A DNA stretch of 51,901 nt from Polyangiaceae bacterium (GTDB lineage Bacteria; Myxococcota_A; Polyangia; Polyangiales; Polyangiaceae). The position numbers and the translations under genes were made by a program. This document shows, piece after piece, positions 9,069 to 17,749 of this stretch (position 1 is its first letter; every line of letters starts with the position of its first letter). The stretch lies in the NCBI GenBank assembly GCA_013214025.1, contig JABSRN010000105.1, forward strand, positions 1 to 51,901. The letters run 5' to 3'. Below the pieces are notes generated by a model. That model did no database searches. It was not told the origin of the DNA and saw only the letters and a list, made by a program, of their open reading frames with translations.

Positions 9069-9084
9069 AGTTTTTCAGGCAGCC
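9059..9084 (+). terminator. Perfect 11-bp hairpin at the end of the activator gene
   Basis: GGCTGCCTGAA, a GTTT loop, then TTCAGGCAGCC. The stop codon (9066-9068) lies in the left arm. No T-run follows, so it may stop or slow transcription only with help, or protect the 3' end of the mRNA. Confidence 0.6.
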
Positions 9085-9492
9085 GGACCGATTGGCGTCG
9101 CTGTCTTTAGCTCAGTGGCCGGTGGCACCGATTCCTGTGGAATGTTCGGAAGTGGAGTGGAAGTCACGGAGCTGTGGGCGGGGGAGTCCTCAGCTCCGGT
9201 GACATCCACTCAGGCAGCGCTCAGTCAATTGACAGTCTCTACGGCGTTTGCGCGTAGGGAACCAACGAAGCTCGTTCTTCGGCGTGACCGACGGCAGTTC
9301 GCCGACGGTGGCGACTACGACGGGCCCATGGTGATGGCGGTTCTCCGAGTTGCGCTCGGAGAACACACTGACAATCGCAAGAACACCAAACTAATAATTC
9401 TATCACATACTCCTTCCGCTGATTTGACAGTGAGCAAGAATGGTGCCGCGAACCTGGAGTGGATGTTTGTGTCGAGCAGGCACGGTTCGGCG
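9085..9492. other. Intergenic stretch with no supportable gene
   Basis: One forward frame stays open from inside the activator gene to 9567, but it has no ribosome site, no recognisable motif and overlaps the 3' end of the next, convergent gene. I treat it as non-coding. A locally AT-richer patch (about 9383-9415) is visible. Confidence 0.4.
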
Positions 9493-10713
9493 CTAACGCG
9501 GAAGCGAAACCTTACGGTAATCTCGAAGTGGGACGACTGTTGGGATGTTCGTCTCAGTTTCGGATGACGCTGCCCAGTCTGCTTGCTCGCGCATCAAGCG
9601 ATAGTAGTCGGTGATACTGGAAGCTTCGACATCAGGGGTGTAGTTGCAAATTAGGCTGGAATACGAGTCGGCGTGCTCGGTCGAATAACCATGCATCCCA
9701 GCCAAAGGTTTTGTTCCCATATGGGAAGGGCAGAGTAACACGCCCGGATTGAGCAGATAGATGCCGTTACCAAATCGGCTATCGCCCCAGTAGGTTCCTT
9801 CCCGTCGATGATCAGCTTCGGTCACCCACGAGCCGTCGTTGCCGTCGGACAGAATCGTTCGGATCTGATGTTCCGCACGCGGCGTATGGAACCAAAATCG
9901 CAACATCGTTGAATCGAAGATTGCGGTGTAGTCGATGCCGACTTTCATCCCAGACTGTTCGATTCTTGGCATGAGATTTACGAGACGCGTCACGGTGCAC
10001 ATTCCGTGGTCTGAGAAGAGGGCGAACCGCACTTCGTCGTAGTGTCCTTCGGCTAGCCGAAGGATGTCCTGGACTTTGGTGTGGTAAGCGCCAAGTAGCT
10101 TATCGACTTGCGGAGATTCTTTGCCGAAATCATGCAAGACGGCATCCAGATGCGCGGTGTACATGAACGCAAACTGTGTTCGCCCGCTACAAATCGCACG
10201 TCGGAGAGAGTCGAAGTTATGGTCGTCAGGGCAACGCCAGTCAGAAACATGGTAGCGAATTGACCGCTCAGTGAGATAATCAAAAATTGATTCGCTGTCT
10301 GAGATACCGCCGGGTTGAAAGATGTCCCTCTTTTCCGTGTAGTCAAAGCGCTGCAGCGTATCGAATGGGATGTTGTAGATCTGAAAGTATCCTGTGTACC
10401 CATAAGCCTTGGCCAGCGCCTTGGACAGTGCACTTCGAATTCTCCCTCGGTCGACTATCGAACTGGGAAGAGCGCCCAACGCGCGGAGTGGCCGGAAGGG
10501 GCTGGTCGCTGGCGAATAGAAGAATGTAGACCAATGCCCATTCTCATTCGGAAGTTTTCCAGTGAGAATGGCGGGGACACATGCGGATGAGTACCCGAAT
10601 ACGGACTTGACCCGTCGTCTATAGGTCAGGTCGTTCAGAAACCAGGGGCGAGATCGGATCACTTCCCAACCGCAGGCATCTACGAACATCGATATCGAAA
10701 GCCGTTTTGTCAT
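9493..10713 (-). CDS. Alkaline-phosphatase-superfamily enzyme (type I phosphodiesterase / nucleotide pyrophosphatase-like)
   Basis: About 406 residues from ATG 10713, chosen because GAGGAG stands five bases ahead; an in-frame ATG at 10779 would add 22 residues without homologous character. The two-metal site of the superfamily is visible: an Asp in ISMFVDACGWEV, HLDAVLHDFG (Asp and His), LFSDHGM (Asp-His), and GMHGYSTEH (His). The usual Thr/Ser nucleophile position appears to be Ala or Cys after VD, so the nucleophile may differ. No signal peptide was seen. Members hydrolyse phosphodiesters or transfer phospho-groups such as phosphoethanolamine. It is divergent from the first glycosyltransferase, so a role in modifying the polysaccharide or its precursor is inferred. 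Confidence 0.8.
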   Translation of the reverse strand: MTKRLSISMFVDACGWEVIRSRPWFLNDLTYRRRVKSVFGYSSACVPAILTGKLPNENGHWSTFFYSPATSPFRPLRALGALPSSIVDRGRIRSALSKALAKAYGYTGYFQIYNIPFDTLQRFDYTEKRDIFQPGGISDSESIFDYLTERSIRYHVSDWRCPDDHNFDSLRRAICSGRTQFAFMYTAHLDAVLHDFGKESPQVDKLLGAYHTKVQDILRLAEGHYDEVRFALFSDHGMCTVTRLVNLMPRIEQSGMKVGIDYTAIFDSTMLRFWFHTPRAEHQIRTILSDGNDGSWVTEADHRREGTYWGDSRFGNGIYLLNPGVLLCPSHMGTKPLAGMHGYSTEHADSYSSLICNYTPDVEASSITDYYRLMREQADWAASSETETNIPTVVPLRDYRKVSLPR

Positions 10714-10740
10714 ATTCACTCCTCGCCGCAGCGCGGCCGT

Positions 10741-10756
10741 TGGCGTGAATGGTGCA
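10741..10756 (+). promoter_or_regulatory. Candidate sigma-54 promoter of the first polysaccharide operon
   Basis: TGGCGTGAATGGTGCA, GG-N10-GC, 8 of 11 consensus positions. Predicted start near 10767 leaves about 41 bases to GTG 10808, with GGAGG around 10790 in the leader. Confidence 0.35.
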
Positions 10757-10807
10757 AGGGGTATTCCAGTTGCCGGCACGCCGTATGTCGGAGGACCGGA
10801 GCGCTGA

Positions 10808-11956
10808 GTGCATATTGTGTGGGTAAACGAGAAGGCCGACTTCGTCGGGGGGGCTGAGCGTTATGTCGCGTCGACGGCCAGCCACCTTCGGGAGCGCGGT
10901 CACCAATGCACGTTGTTGTATCGAGCGGGAACTTGGGTAGCACCCAAATTCGCTCGGAACTTCGACGGCATGTTTCCCATGGTGGACGTCGGTCGCCAAC
11001 TTCGCGAGCTCGGCCCCGATGTGATTTATGTTCATCAGCTCCGCGGTGTCGATGCGTTACGCCCATTCGCAGAGTCATCATATCCAGTCGTTCGATTCAT
11101 CCATGACCATCGGTTGATGTGCTTAAGGGAGCACAAGATCACGACGATTGGGAAACGGACATGTTCTCGTGTGGTCGGGGCGGGCTGCTACGCCTGTCTG
11201 GGTTTCGTGACTCGTGGTGAGAAATCGCCAATTCGTTTCCGTGGCTTGTCAGCATTGCGAAACGAACTCAGTATGAATCACGGCCTACGTCGGATCTTGG
11301 TGGGCTCGGAGTACATGCGGCAGCACGTGCTGCAGCACGGGTTTTTGCCGGCGAGAGTGAGAATGATTCCCTTGTATGTAGATCCGATGCCGGTGCCAGC
11401 GGTAGCGCGCGAGCCGAATCAGCTGTTGTTCGTAGGCAGTCTGCTTCGGGGCAAAGGGCTCGACGTGCTGCTGCGTGCACTGACGGCCTTGCCCGATGTG
11501 GTTCGCCTCGATGTGCTGGGAGAAGGCTCGCAAGGGGGAGTATTTAAGCGCACAGTAAGCTCTCTCGGCTTGAGCGCGCGGGTCAGATTTTTAGGTCGCC
11601 GCGAACCCTCGGAGGTGCGTGAACGGATGGCGCGATGCAGCTGCGTAGTGATCCCGTCGCGGGAGCCAGAGAGTTTTAGTTTCGTGGGCCCAGAAGCCCT
11701 GTTGGCGGAGGCTCCGGTCGTCGCGAGCCGTGTTGGCGGGACCGGGGAGTGGCTGCACGACAATGTGACGGCGTTCGCGGTCGAGCCCGGATGTTACCGA
11801 GCGTTGGCGCGCGCGATTCGGAAGGTGTTGGCGAACGAGGAGAACGCAGCGAGCAGTGCTCGAGCCGGCCGGGATCTTGTTGTTTCTCGGTTCAGCCGGC
11901 GAGCTCACCTGGATGGACTGATTCAGCAGCTTAGTTTCGCGGGTGCCGCGGCATGA
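10808..11956 (+). CDS. Glycosyltransferase family 4 (GT-B fold)
   Basis: 382 residues from GTG. The N-terminal domain opens HIVWVNEKADFVGGAERYVA, the usual GGAE acceptor-side start. The C-terminal GT-1 domain has LLFVGSLLRGKGLDVLLRAL and the E-x7-E nucleotide-sugar site in REPESFSFVGPEALLAEAPVV, then ASRVGGTGEWL. It should transfer a sugar from a nucleotide donor with retention of configuration, in the cytoplasm, to a lipid-linked glycan. The cysteine cluster CSRVVGAGCYAC (about 118-129) is seen in some family members. First gene of an operon whose four genes overlap by four bases each. Confidence 0.9.
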   Translation: MHIVWVNEKADFVGGAERYVASTASHLRERGHQCTLLYRAGTWVAPKFARNFDGMFPMVDVGRQLRELGPDVIYVHQLRGVDALRPFAESSYPVVRFIHDHRLMCLREHKITTIGKRTCSRVVGAGCYACLGFVTRGEKSPIRFRGLSALRNELSMNHGLRRILVGSEYMRQHVLQHGFLPARVRMIPLYVDPMPVPAVAREPNQLLFVGSLLRGKGLDVLLRALTALPDVVRLDVLGEGSQGGVFKRTVSSLGLSARVRFLGRREPSEVRERMARCSCVVIPSREPESFSFVGPEALLAEAPVVASRVGGTGEWLHDNVTAFAVEPGCYRALARAIRKVLANEENAASSARAGRDLVVSRFSRRAHLDGLIQQLSFAGAAA

Positions 11957-13173
11957 TGGCCGAACGGTGGGGCCGCCTGACAATCGACGGTGGTGAACAT
12001 GTAGAGGGAGTCTTGAGAACGTACCTCTCACAGATTGCGGCAGTGGTTGAGTCTGTGGTGCCCCGTTCCCAGTGTCGAGCAGTGATTCTATTGGGCGGAT
12101 ATGGGCGTGGGGAAGGTGGTGTACATGTTGAAGCAGGGCGGGAACGGCCCCATAACAATCTTGATATTTTGGTCGTGACCCGGGGGCTGTTGGCGCTAGA
12201 CCTCGCGGGAGTCAAGCGCCGCGTTGATGCCGCGATCGCGGTGGTTTCCCGTGACTGGATCGTAGCAGTCGATGTCGGCGTAATTTCGGCGTTGCGTCTA
12301 CAGATGAGTGCCTGTTCCGTCATGTGGTACGATATGCGGTTCGGTCACAAGATACTGTTGGGCGAAGCGGATTATGTTCGCGGGTTGTCCCGTTTTACAT
12401 TGGATGGGGTCAACCCTGTCGATTTTCGGAACTTGTTGGTGAACCGCGGGACGCTGCTATTGATCAACGAAATGCTCCTCGGCAGTGATGAGACGGAGGA
12501 TATGCGCCGAACGGTTGTTCGCCACGGTGTGAAAGCGATCATCGGATACGGGGATGCGTTCCTTTTCTTCGCTGGGCAGTACCATTGGAGTTATCGTGTT
12601 CGGCGTGCCCGAATGGCGTCTCAGACGCAGCTGTCGCCGGAGTTTCGTGAACTCTACGAGGGCGCCATGCAGTTTCGGTTTCGGCCTGACTATTCGTTTT
12701 ACGCTGATACCGACTTGAGAGCGTGGAATTGCTCATTGCTCGCGCGGCTTGAGCCCGTTCACCTGAAGGTCGAAGCCGCGCTTCTGAAGCGGCCCGGTCT
12801 AACGTGGGAGCAGTACTCCCGATTCCCTCGACGGAACGCGCTGGCCGGCGGCTGGCTGAGCTATCGGGCGAAGTTGATGCGGCTAGTGGGATTGCTGCGA
12901 CGGCGCGGCTTTCACGCCGGCGTACTTCCGCGCAAAGCCAGATGGCATGAGTGGTGTACCAGGCGAGAGGTTCTGTCGTTCGTGTTTCCGCTTGTTGCGT
13001 ACGGGCTTGCAAGCAACTACCGCCGCGTCATTGATGGGGCGGTTGACTGCGATTCCATTGACCGGCAGGGGGTTCGCGATGCTTACCTGGACGCCTGGGC
13101 TAGAGACGGTGACCACAACTACTGTCGAGCCAGGTTCGGGGACCAACTCCCGGCTGTCGTGGGGGACGCTTGA
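11953..13173 (+). CDS. Nucleotidyltransferase-fold protein of unknown substrate
   Basis: 406 residues, ATG overlapping the previous stop (ATGA). Near residue 45 it has LLGGYGRGEGG and then NNLDILVV. This is the G-G/S helix and aspartate strand of the DNA-polymerase-beta nucleotidyltransferase superfamily; a further Asp follows in IVAVDVGVIS. The canonical second acidic residue of the D-x-D/E pair is replaced by Leu (DIL), so activity is uncertain. The remaining 250 residues are rich in aromatic and basic residues and are not recognised. Its place between glycosyltransferase and deacetylase genes suggests that it decorates or activates a sugar, but nothing in the sequence fixes this. Confidence 0.6.
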   Translation: MMAERWGRLTIDGGEHVEGVLRTYLSQIAAVVESVVPRSQCRAVILLGGYGRGEGGVHVEAGRERPHNNLDILVVTRGLLALDLAGVKRRVDAAIAVVSRDWIVAVDVGVISALRLQMSACSVMWYDMRFGHKILLGEADYVRGLSRFTLDGVNPVDFRNLLVNRGTLLLINEMLLGSDETEDMRRTVVRHGVKAIIGYGDAFLFFAGQYHWSYRVRRARMASQTQLSPEFRELYEGAMQFRFRPDYSFYADTDLRAWNCSLLARLEPVHLKVEAALLKRPGLTWEQYSRFPRRNALAGGWLSYRAKLMRLVGLLRRRGFHAGVLPRKARWHEWCTRREVLSFVFPLVAYGLASNYRRVIDGAVDCDSIDRQGVRDAYLDAWARDGDHNYCRARFGDQLPAVVGDA

Positions 13174-14021
13174 TCTGTCTTACTGGAGATTTGCATCATT
13201 CGGCCCTCCGTACGGGCAACCAGCGGCACTGCGACGTCACTGAATTACGGACGGCTCAACTGTATATGAACCTGTTAACGGAGCGGGGTATCAAGGTGAC
13301 CTTGTTCGCGTCCGGCCGTTGCTTCACCGAGGAATGGCGTGAACTCCGTCCTATCGCGAACCACCCTTTGGTCGAGCTCGGGGGGCATAACTTCAGCTGC
13401 CTGACCCCGGCTATCGTGCATCGCATAAGCGGTGCCTTGGTGGGTAGCTACAACGGTCCCGCGTGGTTGCAGCGCGTTGATGTAGAGTTGACCAAGGCGG
13501 CGTATCGTTGGCGCATGGGACAGGAGATGAGACTGTGGCGAAACCATATGTACAAGCACGGGCCATACACCGATCGTGTGTTGTCGGATGCGGGGGTTCA
13601 TCTTTGTTCTGACGGGGTGAAACGGAGCTGTGTTGGCCCCACGCTCGCTCCCGGTGGGTTGCTTAACTGGCCGCTCAACATCATACCGGACCATGAGCAC
13701 ATTTATCACGCCGAACGGACCCCCGAGTGGGTGGAGAACTGGCAGCGGCGCTACCACTGGTGCGACGATTTCGGAGCTCAGTCGTATCCAATTGCCGACT
13801 GGACGGATCTAGTATTGAGCCAGCTGCGGGCGAACGAGGCGCGGGGCGTCGTGTCGAACATGATCATCCACCCTATCACGATGTATCTGAGTGACCGCTT
13901 CGCGTCTTTCGGGCGGATCGCAGACTATCTTGCAACTCGGCACACCGAGCACCTCGGCGCAGCGGCGAGGTCGGCAACGGTTGTCCCAAAAGTTTCTCCA
14001 ACAGTTAAGGCATCCGCATGA
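13170..14021 (+). CDS. Polysaccharide deacetylase-like (NodB-fold) protein
   Basis: 283 residues from TTG, overlapping the previous stop (TTGA) with GGGGGA shortly before. The start ICLTGDLHHSAL gives the first NodB strand with its catalytic aspartate, GIKVTLFASGRC the second strand, and VELGGHNFSC the third with the metal histidine. Later parts (MIIHPITMYLSDRFASF) resemble the end of the barrel with its conserved His. It probably removes acetyl groups from amino sugars of the nascent polysaccharide. The first motif is TGD rather than TFDD, so this is a divergent member and the reaction is inferred. Confidence 0.7.
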   Translation: MICLTGDLHHSALRTGNQRHCDVTELRTAQLYMNLLTERGIKVTLFASGRCFTEEWRELRPIANHPLVELGGHNFSCLTPAIVHRISGALVGSYNGPAWLQRVDVELTKAAYRWRMGQEMRLWRNHMYKHGPYTDRVLSDAGVHLCSDGVKRSCVGPTLAPGGLLNWPLNIIPDHEHIYHAERTPEWVENWQRRYHWCDDFGAQSYPIADWTDLVLSQLRANEARGVVSNMIIHPITMYLSDRFASFGRIADYLATRHTEHLGAAARSATVVPKVSPTVKASA

Positions 14022-14953
14022 AAGTCAGCGTTGTGATGCGGAGCAAGAATTGTGATTGGGTGATTGGTGAGGCATTGGCGGCTCTCCGTTCTCAGACCGT
14101 GAGTGATTTTGAGCTGTTGGTCGTAGATTCAGGCTCGACCGATAGGAGTCTGGAGTTGTCTGAAGCGTATTCCGCGCGAGTCTTGGAGATCCCTCCGGAC
14201 GACTACCATCCAGGAAATGTATTGAACCGGGCCATGGCGGAAACGACAGGCGACGTTGTCGTCTTTCAGAATGCGGACGCCGTACCCCTGTCCCCGAATA
14301 GCCTCGCGAATTTGTTGGCGGCATTTGATGGTGGGAATGTTGCGGCGGCTTTCGGCCGGCAGTTGCCTCGCCCCGACGCGGAACTCTGGGTTTCTCGCGA
14401 GTATAAGGCTAGTTTTCCAGATTCAAACCGGCCGGCGCCGTGGATTGTCTTGTCGTTTCCATTCGCGGCAGTTCGACGTAGCGCATGGCTTGAGCACCCC
14501 TTCTATTCCGACTGCTGGGGATCTGAGGACACGGAGTGGGGCGCTTGGGCTCTACGTGCCGGTTGGCGGGTGAAGTACGTCCCGAACGCGATCGTCATGC
14601 ACTCTCACAACTATTCGTTGCGGCAGATTTGGGGGCGCAGGTTCATTGAGGGGGAAGCGGATGCCTACGTTTGCGGGGGGCGGCCCAACATTCGAACTAG
14701 TGTTCGAAGCGGAGTTGCCGCGTGTTGGAAGGATGTGAAGTTGAGTCTCCAACTTGGTTCGGTCCGTGCCCTCTGTTTGTCGCCAGTTCGTCGCATCGTC
14801 GGAGAGTGGGGGGAGTATCGGGGTCGAAAACTCGGTACAGACCGGCTGTTGAAGGGTTGCAAAGACTCTCGAAACGGGCAGCGCGTGGTAATGGCAAATC
14901 ATGAATCTGTTGTGACGCATAACGATAGCGATGCCGCGGCAAGGACTCAGTAA
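14018..14953 (+). CDS. Glycosyltransferase family 2, rhamnosyltransferase-like
   Basis: 311 residues, ATG overlapping the preceding TGA. Classic GT-A start: MKVSVVMRSKNCDWVIGEAL, VVDSGSTDRSLE for the nucleotide pocket, and FQNADAVPLS as the metal-binding aspartate strand. WGSEDTEWGAWALRAGW is the conserved ED catalytic-base motif, followed by MHSHNYSLRQIWGRRFIEGEAD. The overall pattern resembles inverting rhamnosyltransferases. Last gene of the overlapping four-gene operon begun at 10808; the C-terminal 60 residues are variable. Confidence 0.9.
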   Translation: MKVSVVMRSKNCDWVIGEALAALRSQTVSDFELLVVDSGSTDRSLELSEAYSARVLEIPPDDYHPGNVLNRAMAETTGDVVVFQNADAVPLSPNSLANLLAAFDGGNVAAAFGRQLPRPDAELWVSREYKASFPDSNRPAPWIVLSFPFAAVRRSAWLEHPFYSDCWGSEDTEWGAWALRAGWRVKYVPNAIVMHSHNYSLRQIWGRRFIEGEADAYVCGGRPNIRTSVRSGVAACWKDVKLSLQLGSVRALCLSPVRRIVGEWGEYRGRKLGTDRLLKGCKDSRNGQRVVMANHESVVTHNDSDAAARTQ

Positions 14954-15353
14954 ACATTTCTCAGCTGAGTCATCCGGAGTGTCCATTCAAGAGAGCTGTG
15001 CGCCGGAACAAGTGCGAAGACTGCGAGGCGTACTGTTCGCAGGGAATTGGATTCAGCGCGGTGTCGAAGAATGGGAAGGCCCTAGGGGCGTCGCCTGTAA
15101 TGTCCGCGTCGGACCCGATATGTTGCGAATCGACCAACCAGCGCTGCAGTGAGCGCAAGCCGAGCGATTGCTGCCCACTTCATTCTTTATCTGCCACGGG
15201 TGGTCTAATGTAAGGTCGAGGCGGGCGGTCCTCCGTTTGAGGTCCGTCGGAGGTGGTTTCGGATCCAGCATAGGGATGCTGCGGCGTCTCATGTTGGGAA
15301 TTATGAGCCGGCTCGGCGGGGGGGGCGTACGGTAGCGACGAGGACGCACGCGT
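14954..15353. other. Intergenic stretch between two glycosyltransferase genes
   Basis: Short forward frames exist (for example about 14931-15152) but none shows a family motif or a convincing ribosome site. The right end holds the candidate promoter at 15354. Otherwise I see only G-rich low-complexity sequence around 15310-15330. Confidence 0.4.
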
Positions 15354-15369
15354 TGGCTTCAGACTTGCT
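15354..15369 (+). promoter_or_regulatory. Candidate sigma-54 promoter before glycosyltransferase gene
   Basis: TGGCTTCAGACTTGCT, with perfect TTGCT -12 box and GG-N10-GC spacing, 9 of 11 positions. Predicted transcription start near 15380 falls at the ATG 15381, which would make a leaderless message, unless the start codon lies further in. Confidence 0.4.
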
Positions 15370-15380
15370 GGGTGGAGGAG

Positions 15381-16604
15381 ATGCTCAATGTTGCACATGT
15401 GCTCAGAAAATTTGATTCAGACCAGTGGGGAGGCACCGAGACCCATGTGGTTGAGATAAGTCGTCGGCTGACAGCGCTGGGGTCGGGTCAGACCATTCAC
15501 GCTCCCCTTGGCCCCACGGGCAACGGCCCGCCCGGGGTGCCTGTCATGAGATACCGCGCGTTCTGTCCGTTTCTCGGTTCGCCCGAAAGTATCCGAAAGC
15601 TGTACTCGCGTGGAGGGAATATAGCGTCTTTCGATGAGGCGGCCTGTCTCTTTCGCGATCGAAGTATTTCGTTGGCACACACGCATACTCTAGGGCGCAT
15701 CGGCGGTGCGGTTCGGAGCGCAATGCGTTGGAGTGGTCGCCCTTACGTTGTCTCCGTTCACGGCCCATTGCTGGCGGCTCGAGAATACGTCCGATCGGAT
15801 ACGCACGAGCTACTGCGGGACGTCTGGGACCTGGGACGACCGGTCGGGGCTCTGTTTGGCGCCAGACGCGTCCTGAGTGACGCCAACCGAGTGATCTGTT
15901 TCAACGATGCTGAATTGAACGCGCTGCAGCAGCGCGTGGGCAGGCGCGCGGTTCGAATGGATCACGGCGTTGACCATAAGCGTTGGTCATCCGGGAGTTT
16001 GGAGCGCGCAAAGTTGCGATGGCCGCAGTTCGGTCCACATCCGGTGGTCACCTTGGTGGGCCGGTTTTCGAAGCAGAAGAATCAGTTGCTCGCGGTTCGG
16101 GCATTCGCGTTGGGAGCCCCGCCGGAGTACCGGCTCGTATTTGCGGGAGGAATCGGTGAACCACGGTATCGGGATCAAGTCATTCGTGAGGCCCGTTCCC
16201 TCGGCATCGCCGGGCGAGTTCATGTGCTGTCGAATGTTGAACCGGGGGATATGCCGGATCTATATGCCCGCACCCAGTTTTGCATTTTGCCGTCACGGCA
16301 CGAGGCGTTTGGCCTAGTCGTGCTGGAAGCGTGGGCGGCGGGAACGCCGGTGGTGTTCTCCCGCGCCGGGGGGCTGAACGATTTGGGTGCTCTCTTGCGC
16401 GACGACACTGCAACCGTCAAAGCCGACGATCCGGAAACCTGGGGTGCTGTGATGGCTCTACTTTGTCAGGACGGGTTACGCCGTCGGCGGCTCGCAAAGG
16501 AGGGGGGAGAGTGGGTTAGTAAGCGCTTTGATTGGGAAGTAATATCGCGGCAATTGCAGCGCCTCTACGAAGATGTTGTCGAAGAAGTCTCGTCAGCGGC
16601 CTAG
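15381..16604 (+). CDS. Glycosyltransferase family 4
   Basis: 407 residues. MLNVAHVLRKFDSDQWGGTETH is a typical start with GGTE; WSGRPYVVSVHGPLLA is the N-domain. The C-domain has VTLVGRFSKQKNQLLAVRAF, then LPSRHEAFGLVVLEAWAAGTPVVF with the E-x7-E site, and SRAGGLNDL. A GTG at 15372 would add three residues, but GGAGGAG abuts the ATG, so the ribosome-site evidence is ambiguous; I prefer ATG because homologous starts look like MLNVAHVL. It transfers a sugar in the cytoplasm as part of polysaccharide assembly. It is separated from the previous operon by about 430 bp. Confidence 0.9.
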   Translation: MLNVAHVLRKFDSDQWGGTETHVVEISRRLTALGSGQTIHAPLGPTGNGPPGVPVMRYRAFCPFLGSPESIRKLYSRGGNIASFDEAACLFRDRSISLAHTHTLGRIGGAVRSAMRWSGRPYVVSVHGPLLAAREYVRSDTHELLRDVWDLGRPVGALFGARRVLSDANRVICFNDAELNALQQRVGRRAVRMDHGVDHKRWSSGSLERAKLRWPQFGPHPVVTLVGRFSKQKNQLLAVRAFALGAPPEYRLVFAGGIGEPRYRDQVIREARSLGIAGRVHVLSNVEPGDMPDLYARTQFCILPSRHEAFGLVVLEAWAAGTPVVFSRAGGLNDLGALLRDDTATVKADDPETWGAVMALLCQDGLRRRRLAKEGGEWVSKRFDWEVISRQLQRLYEDVVEEVSSAA

Positions 16605-16757
16605 GTGGTCGCTTTGATGGCTCGGAACAGGCTGCTCGGTGGCATGGTGGCATGGTGGGCAGTCTTGGCGGTTGCGTGTTCATTACTGGGTTTGGCGTTG
16701 CCTGTGCGGGGCTGGCTGCTCTGCGTGATTCGTGGGACGCTGGGCAGGGCGGGCTAG
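16605..16757 (+). CDS. Small hydrophobic membrane peptide
   Basis: A 46-codon frame from ATG 16617 (or 50 from GTG 16605, directly after the glycosyltransferase stop) ends at TAG 16755-16757, overlapping the stop of the convergent export gene by four bases. After MARNRLLGGM there is one membrane segment, VAWWAVLAVACSLLGLAL, then a basic tail. Nothing in it is recognised. Reasons to accept it: it directly follows its neighbour, has a clear basic-hydrophobic-basic pattern and uses similar codons. No ribosome site of strength is visible, so translation would depend on coupling. Confidence 0.35.
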   Translation: MVALMARNRLLGGMVAWWAVLAVACSLLGLALPVRGWLLCVIRGTLGRAG

Positions 16758-17749
16758 TTCTTCATCACGCTCGACGTAACCGCTAAGCCCATCAGCGCCG
16801 TGGTCAAACTAGGTGTCAATTCGGCTGCGCTTGCGGTCCAGTGACGGGTCACGAATACGACGTCTCCCGGTGCGAGTTCGATGTCGGGGCCGTCTCCGTC
16901 CAAAAGTTGGGCCAGGCTTGCTGTGTAGATCTTGGGGGATGTGAGATTTCCGCGAATGATTCGGATATCGCCGTTGTCTGCCTTGCCCGAAGGTCCACCG
17001 GCTCGGGCGAGGGCCTCGGTCAGGCGCATTCCTCTCTGGAACACCAGGCTTTTTGGCAACTGAACCTCACCGATGACGCTGATACGCCGATTGTTCGTTC
17101 GGGGTACAAATAGAATGTCTCCCGGCCTAAGATAGATATTGTGTTTGAGGTCCCCGCGCATCGCGTCGGGGATGCTGACTGACAACGCTTTTCCCTCTCG
17201 GACGAGTCGGGCACCAAGCAGGTCGGCGTCGGGAACCGACTGGCCGTCTTCCATATACATGAGCGGCGCACCACCCCCGTGGACAAATAGTTCAACGAGT
17301 CGCGCACCCGGTCGAATTACGTAGGTTCCGGGTTGCTGGACGCGTCCCACAATAGTGGCCAGGTGTCCTTTGGCCTCCACCAGTTGGAGAGCGATTCGAG
17401 AGTGATGACTGTACTGGCGGTAGCCGGATTCGATTGCGGCTCGGGCCGACTCCAAATCGCAACCAGCTATGAGTAGCGGGCCAATGAGCGGTAGGTGGAT
17501 GTGTCCGTCTTCGCGAACGGTGATTGTTCCCAATTCTTGGGATTCCGCCCCCAGCAGTTTCACTCTGAGTATGTCTCCTGCCAATAATTCGAACGGTTGT
17601 ATCCGATCGTCTGAGAGGCCTTCAAGAGGGACGAGCGCCGCAACGAAATTTGGCGGTGGCGTCGATGGTGCTGGCGGGAGTCCGCTGCTGCACGCGACTT
17701 GCCATATCAAAAGAATAAAGGGGGCGAAGAGACAACGTAGTGACCGCAT
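16754..17749 (-). CDS. Wza-type polysaccharide export lipoprotein (Poly_export, SLBB)
   Basis: 331 residues from ATG 17749. MRSLRCLFAPFILLIWQVAC is a lipoprotein signal with lipid Cys20. The Poly_export domain begins LLAGDILRVKLLG and runs through VREDGHIHLPLIGPL. SLBB-like domains follow: VGRVQQPGTYVIRPGARLVELF, then VIGEVQLPKSLVF with LTEALARAGGPS. Each ends in a P/LGDxxFVxR strand (RPGDILFVPR, APGDVVFVTR). It should form the outer-membrane channel for capsule or exopolysaccharide with the Wzz-like protein encoded divergently. No Shine-Dalgarno sequence precedes the ATG, which lies inside the 49-bp palindrome. An in-frame ATG at 17773 is also in the palindrome. Confidence 0.92.
   Translation of the reverse strand: MRSLRCLFAPFILLIWQVACSSGLPPAPSTPPPNFVAALVPLEGLSDDRIQPFELLAGDILRVKLLGAESQELGTITVREDGHIHLPLIGPLLIAGCDLESARAAIESGYRQYSHHSRIALQLVEAKGHLATIVGRVQQPGTYVIRPGARLVELFVHGGGAPLMYMEDGQSVPDADLLGARLVREGKALSVSIPDAMRGDLKHNIYLRPGDILFVPRTNNRRISVIGEVQLPKSLVFQRGMRLTEALARAGGPSGKADNGDIRIIRGNLTSPKIYTASLAQLLDGDGPDIELAPGDVVFVTRHWTASAAELTPSLTTALMGLAVTSSVMKN

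Noticed and set aside
9010-9567. Forward frame open for 185 codons after the NtrC-type gene
   Set aside because: No ribosome site, no motif, overlaps both the activator end and the convergent AlkP-like gene.
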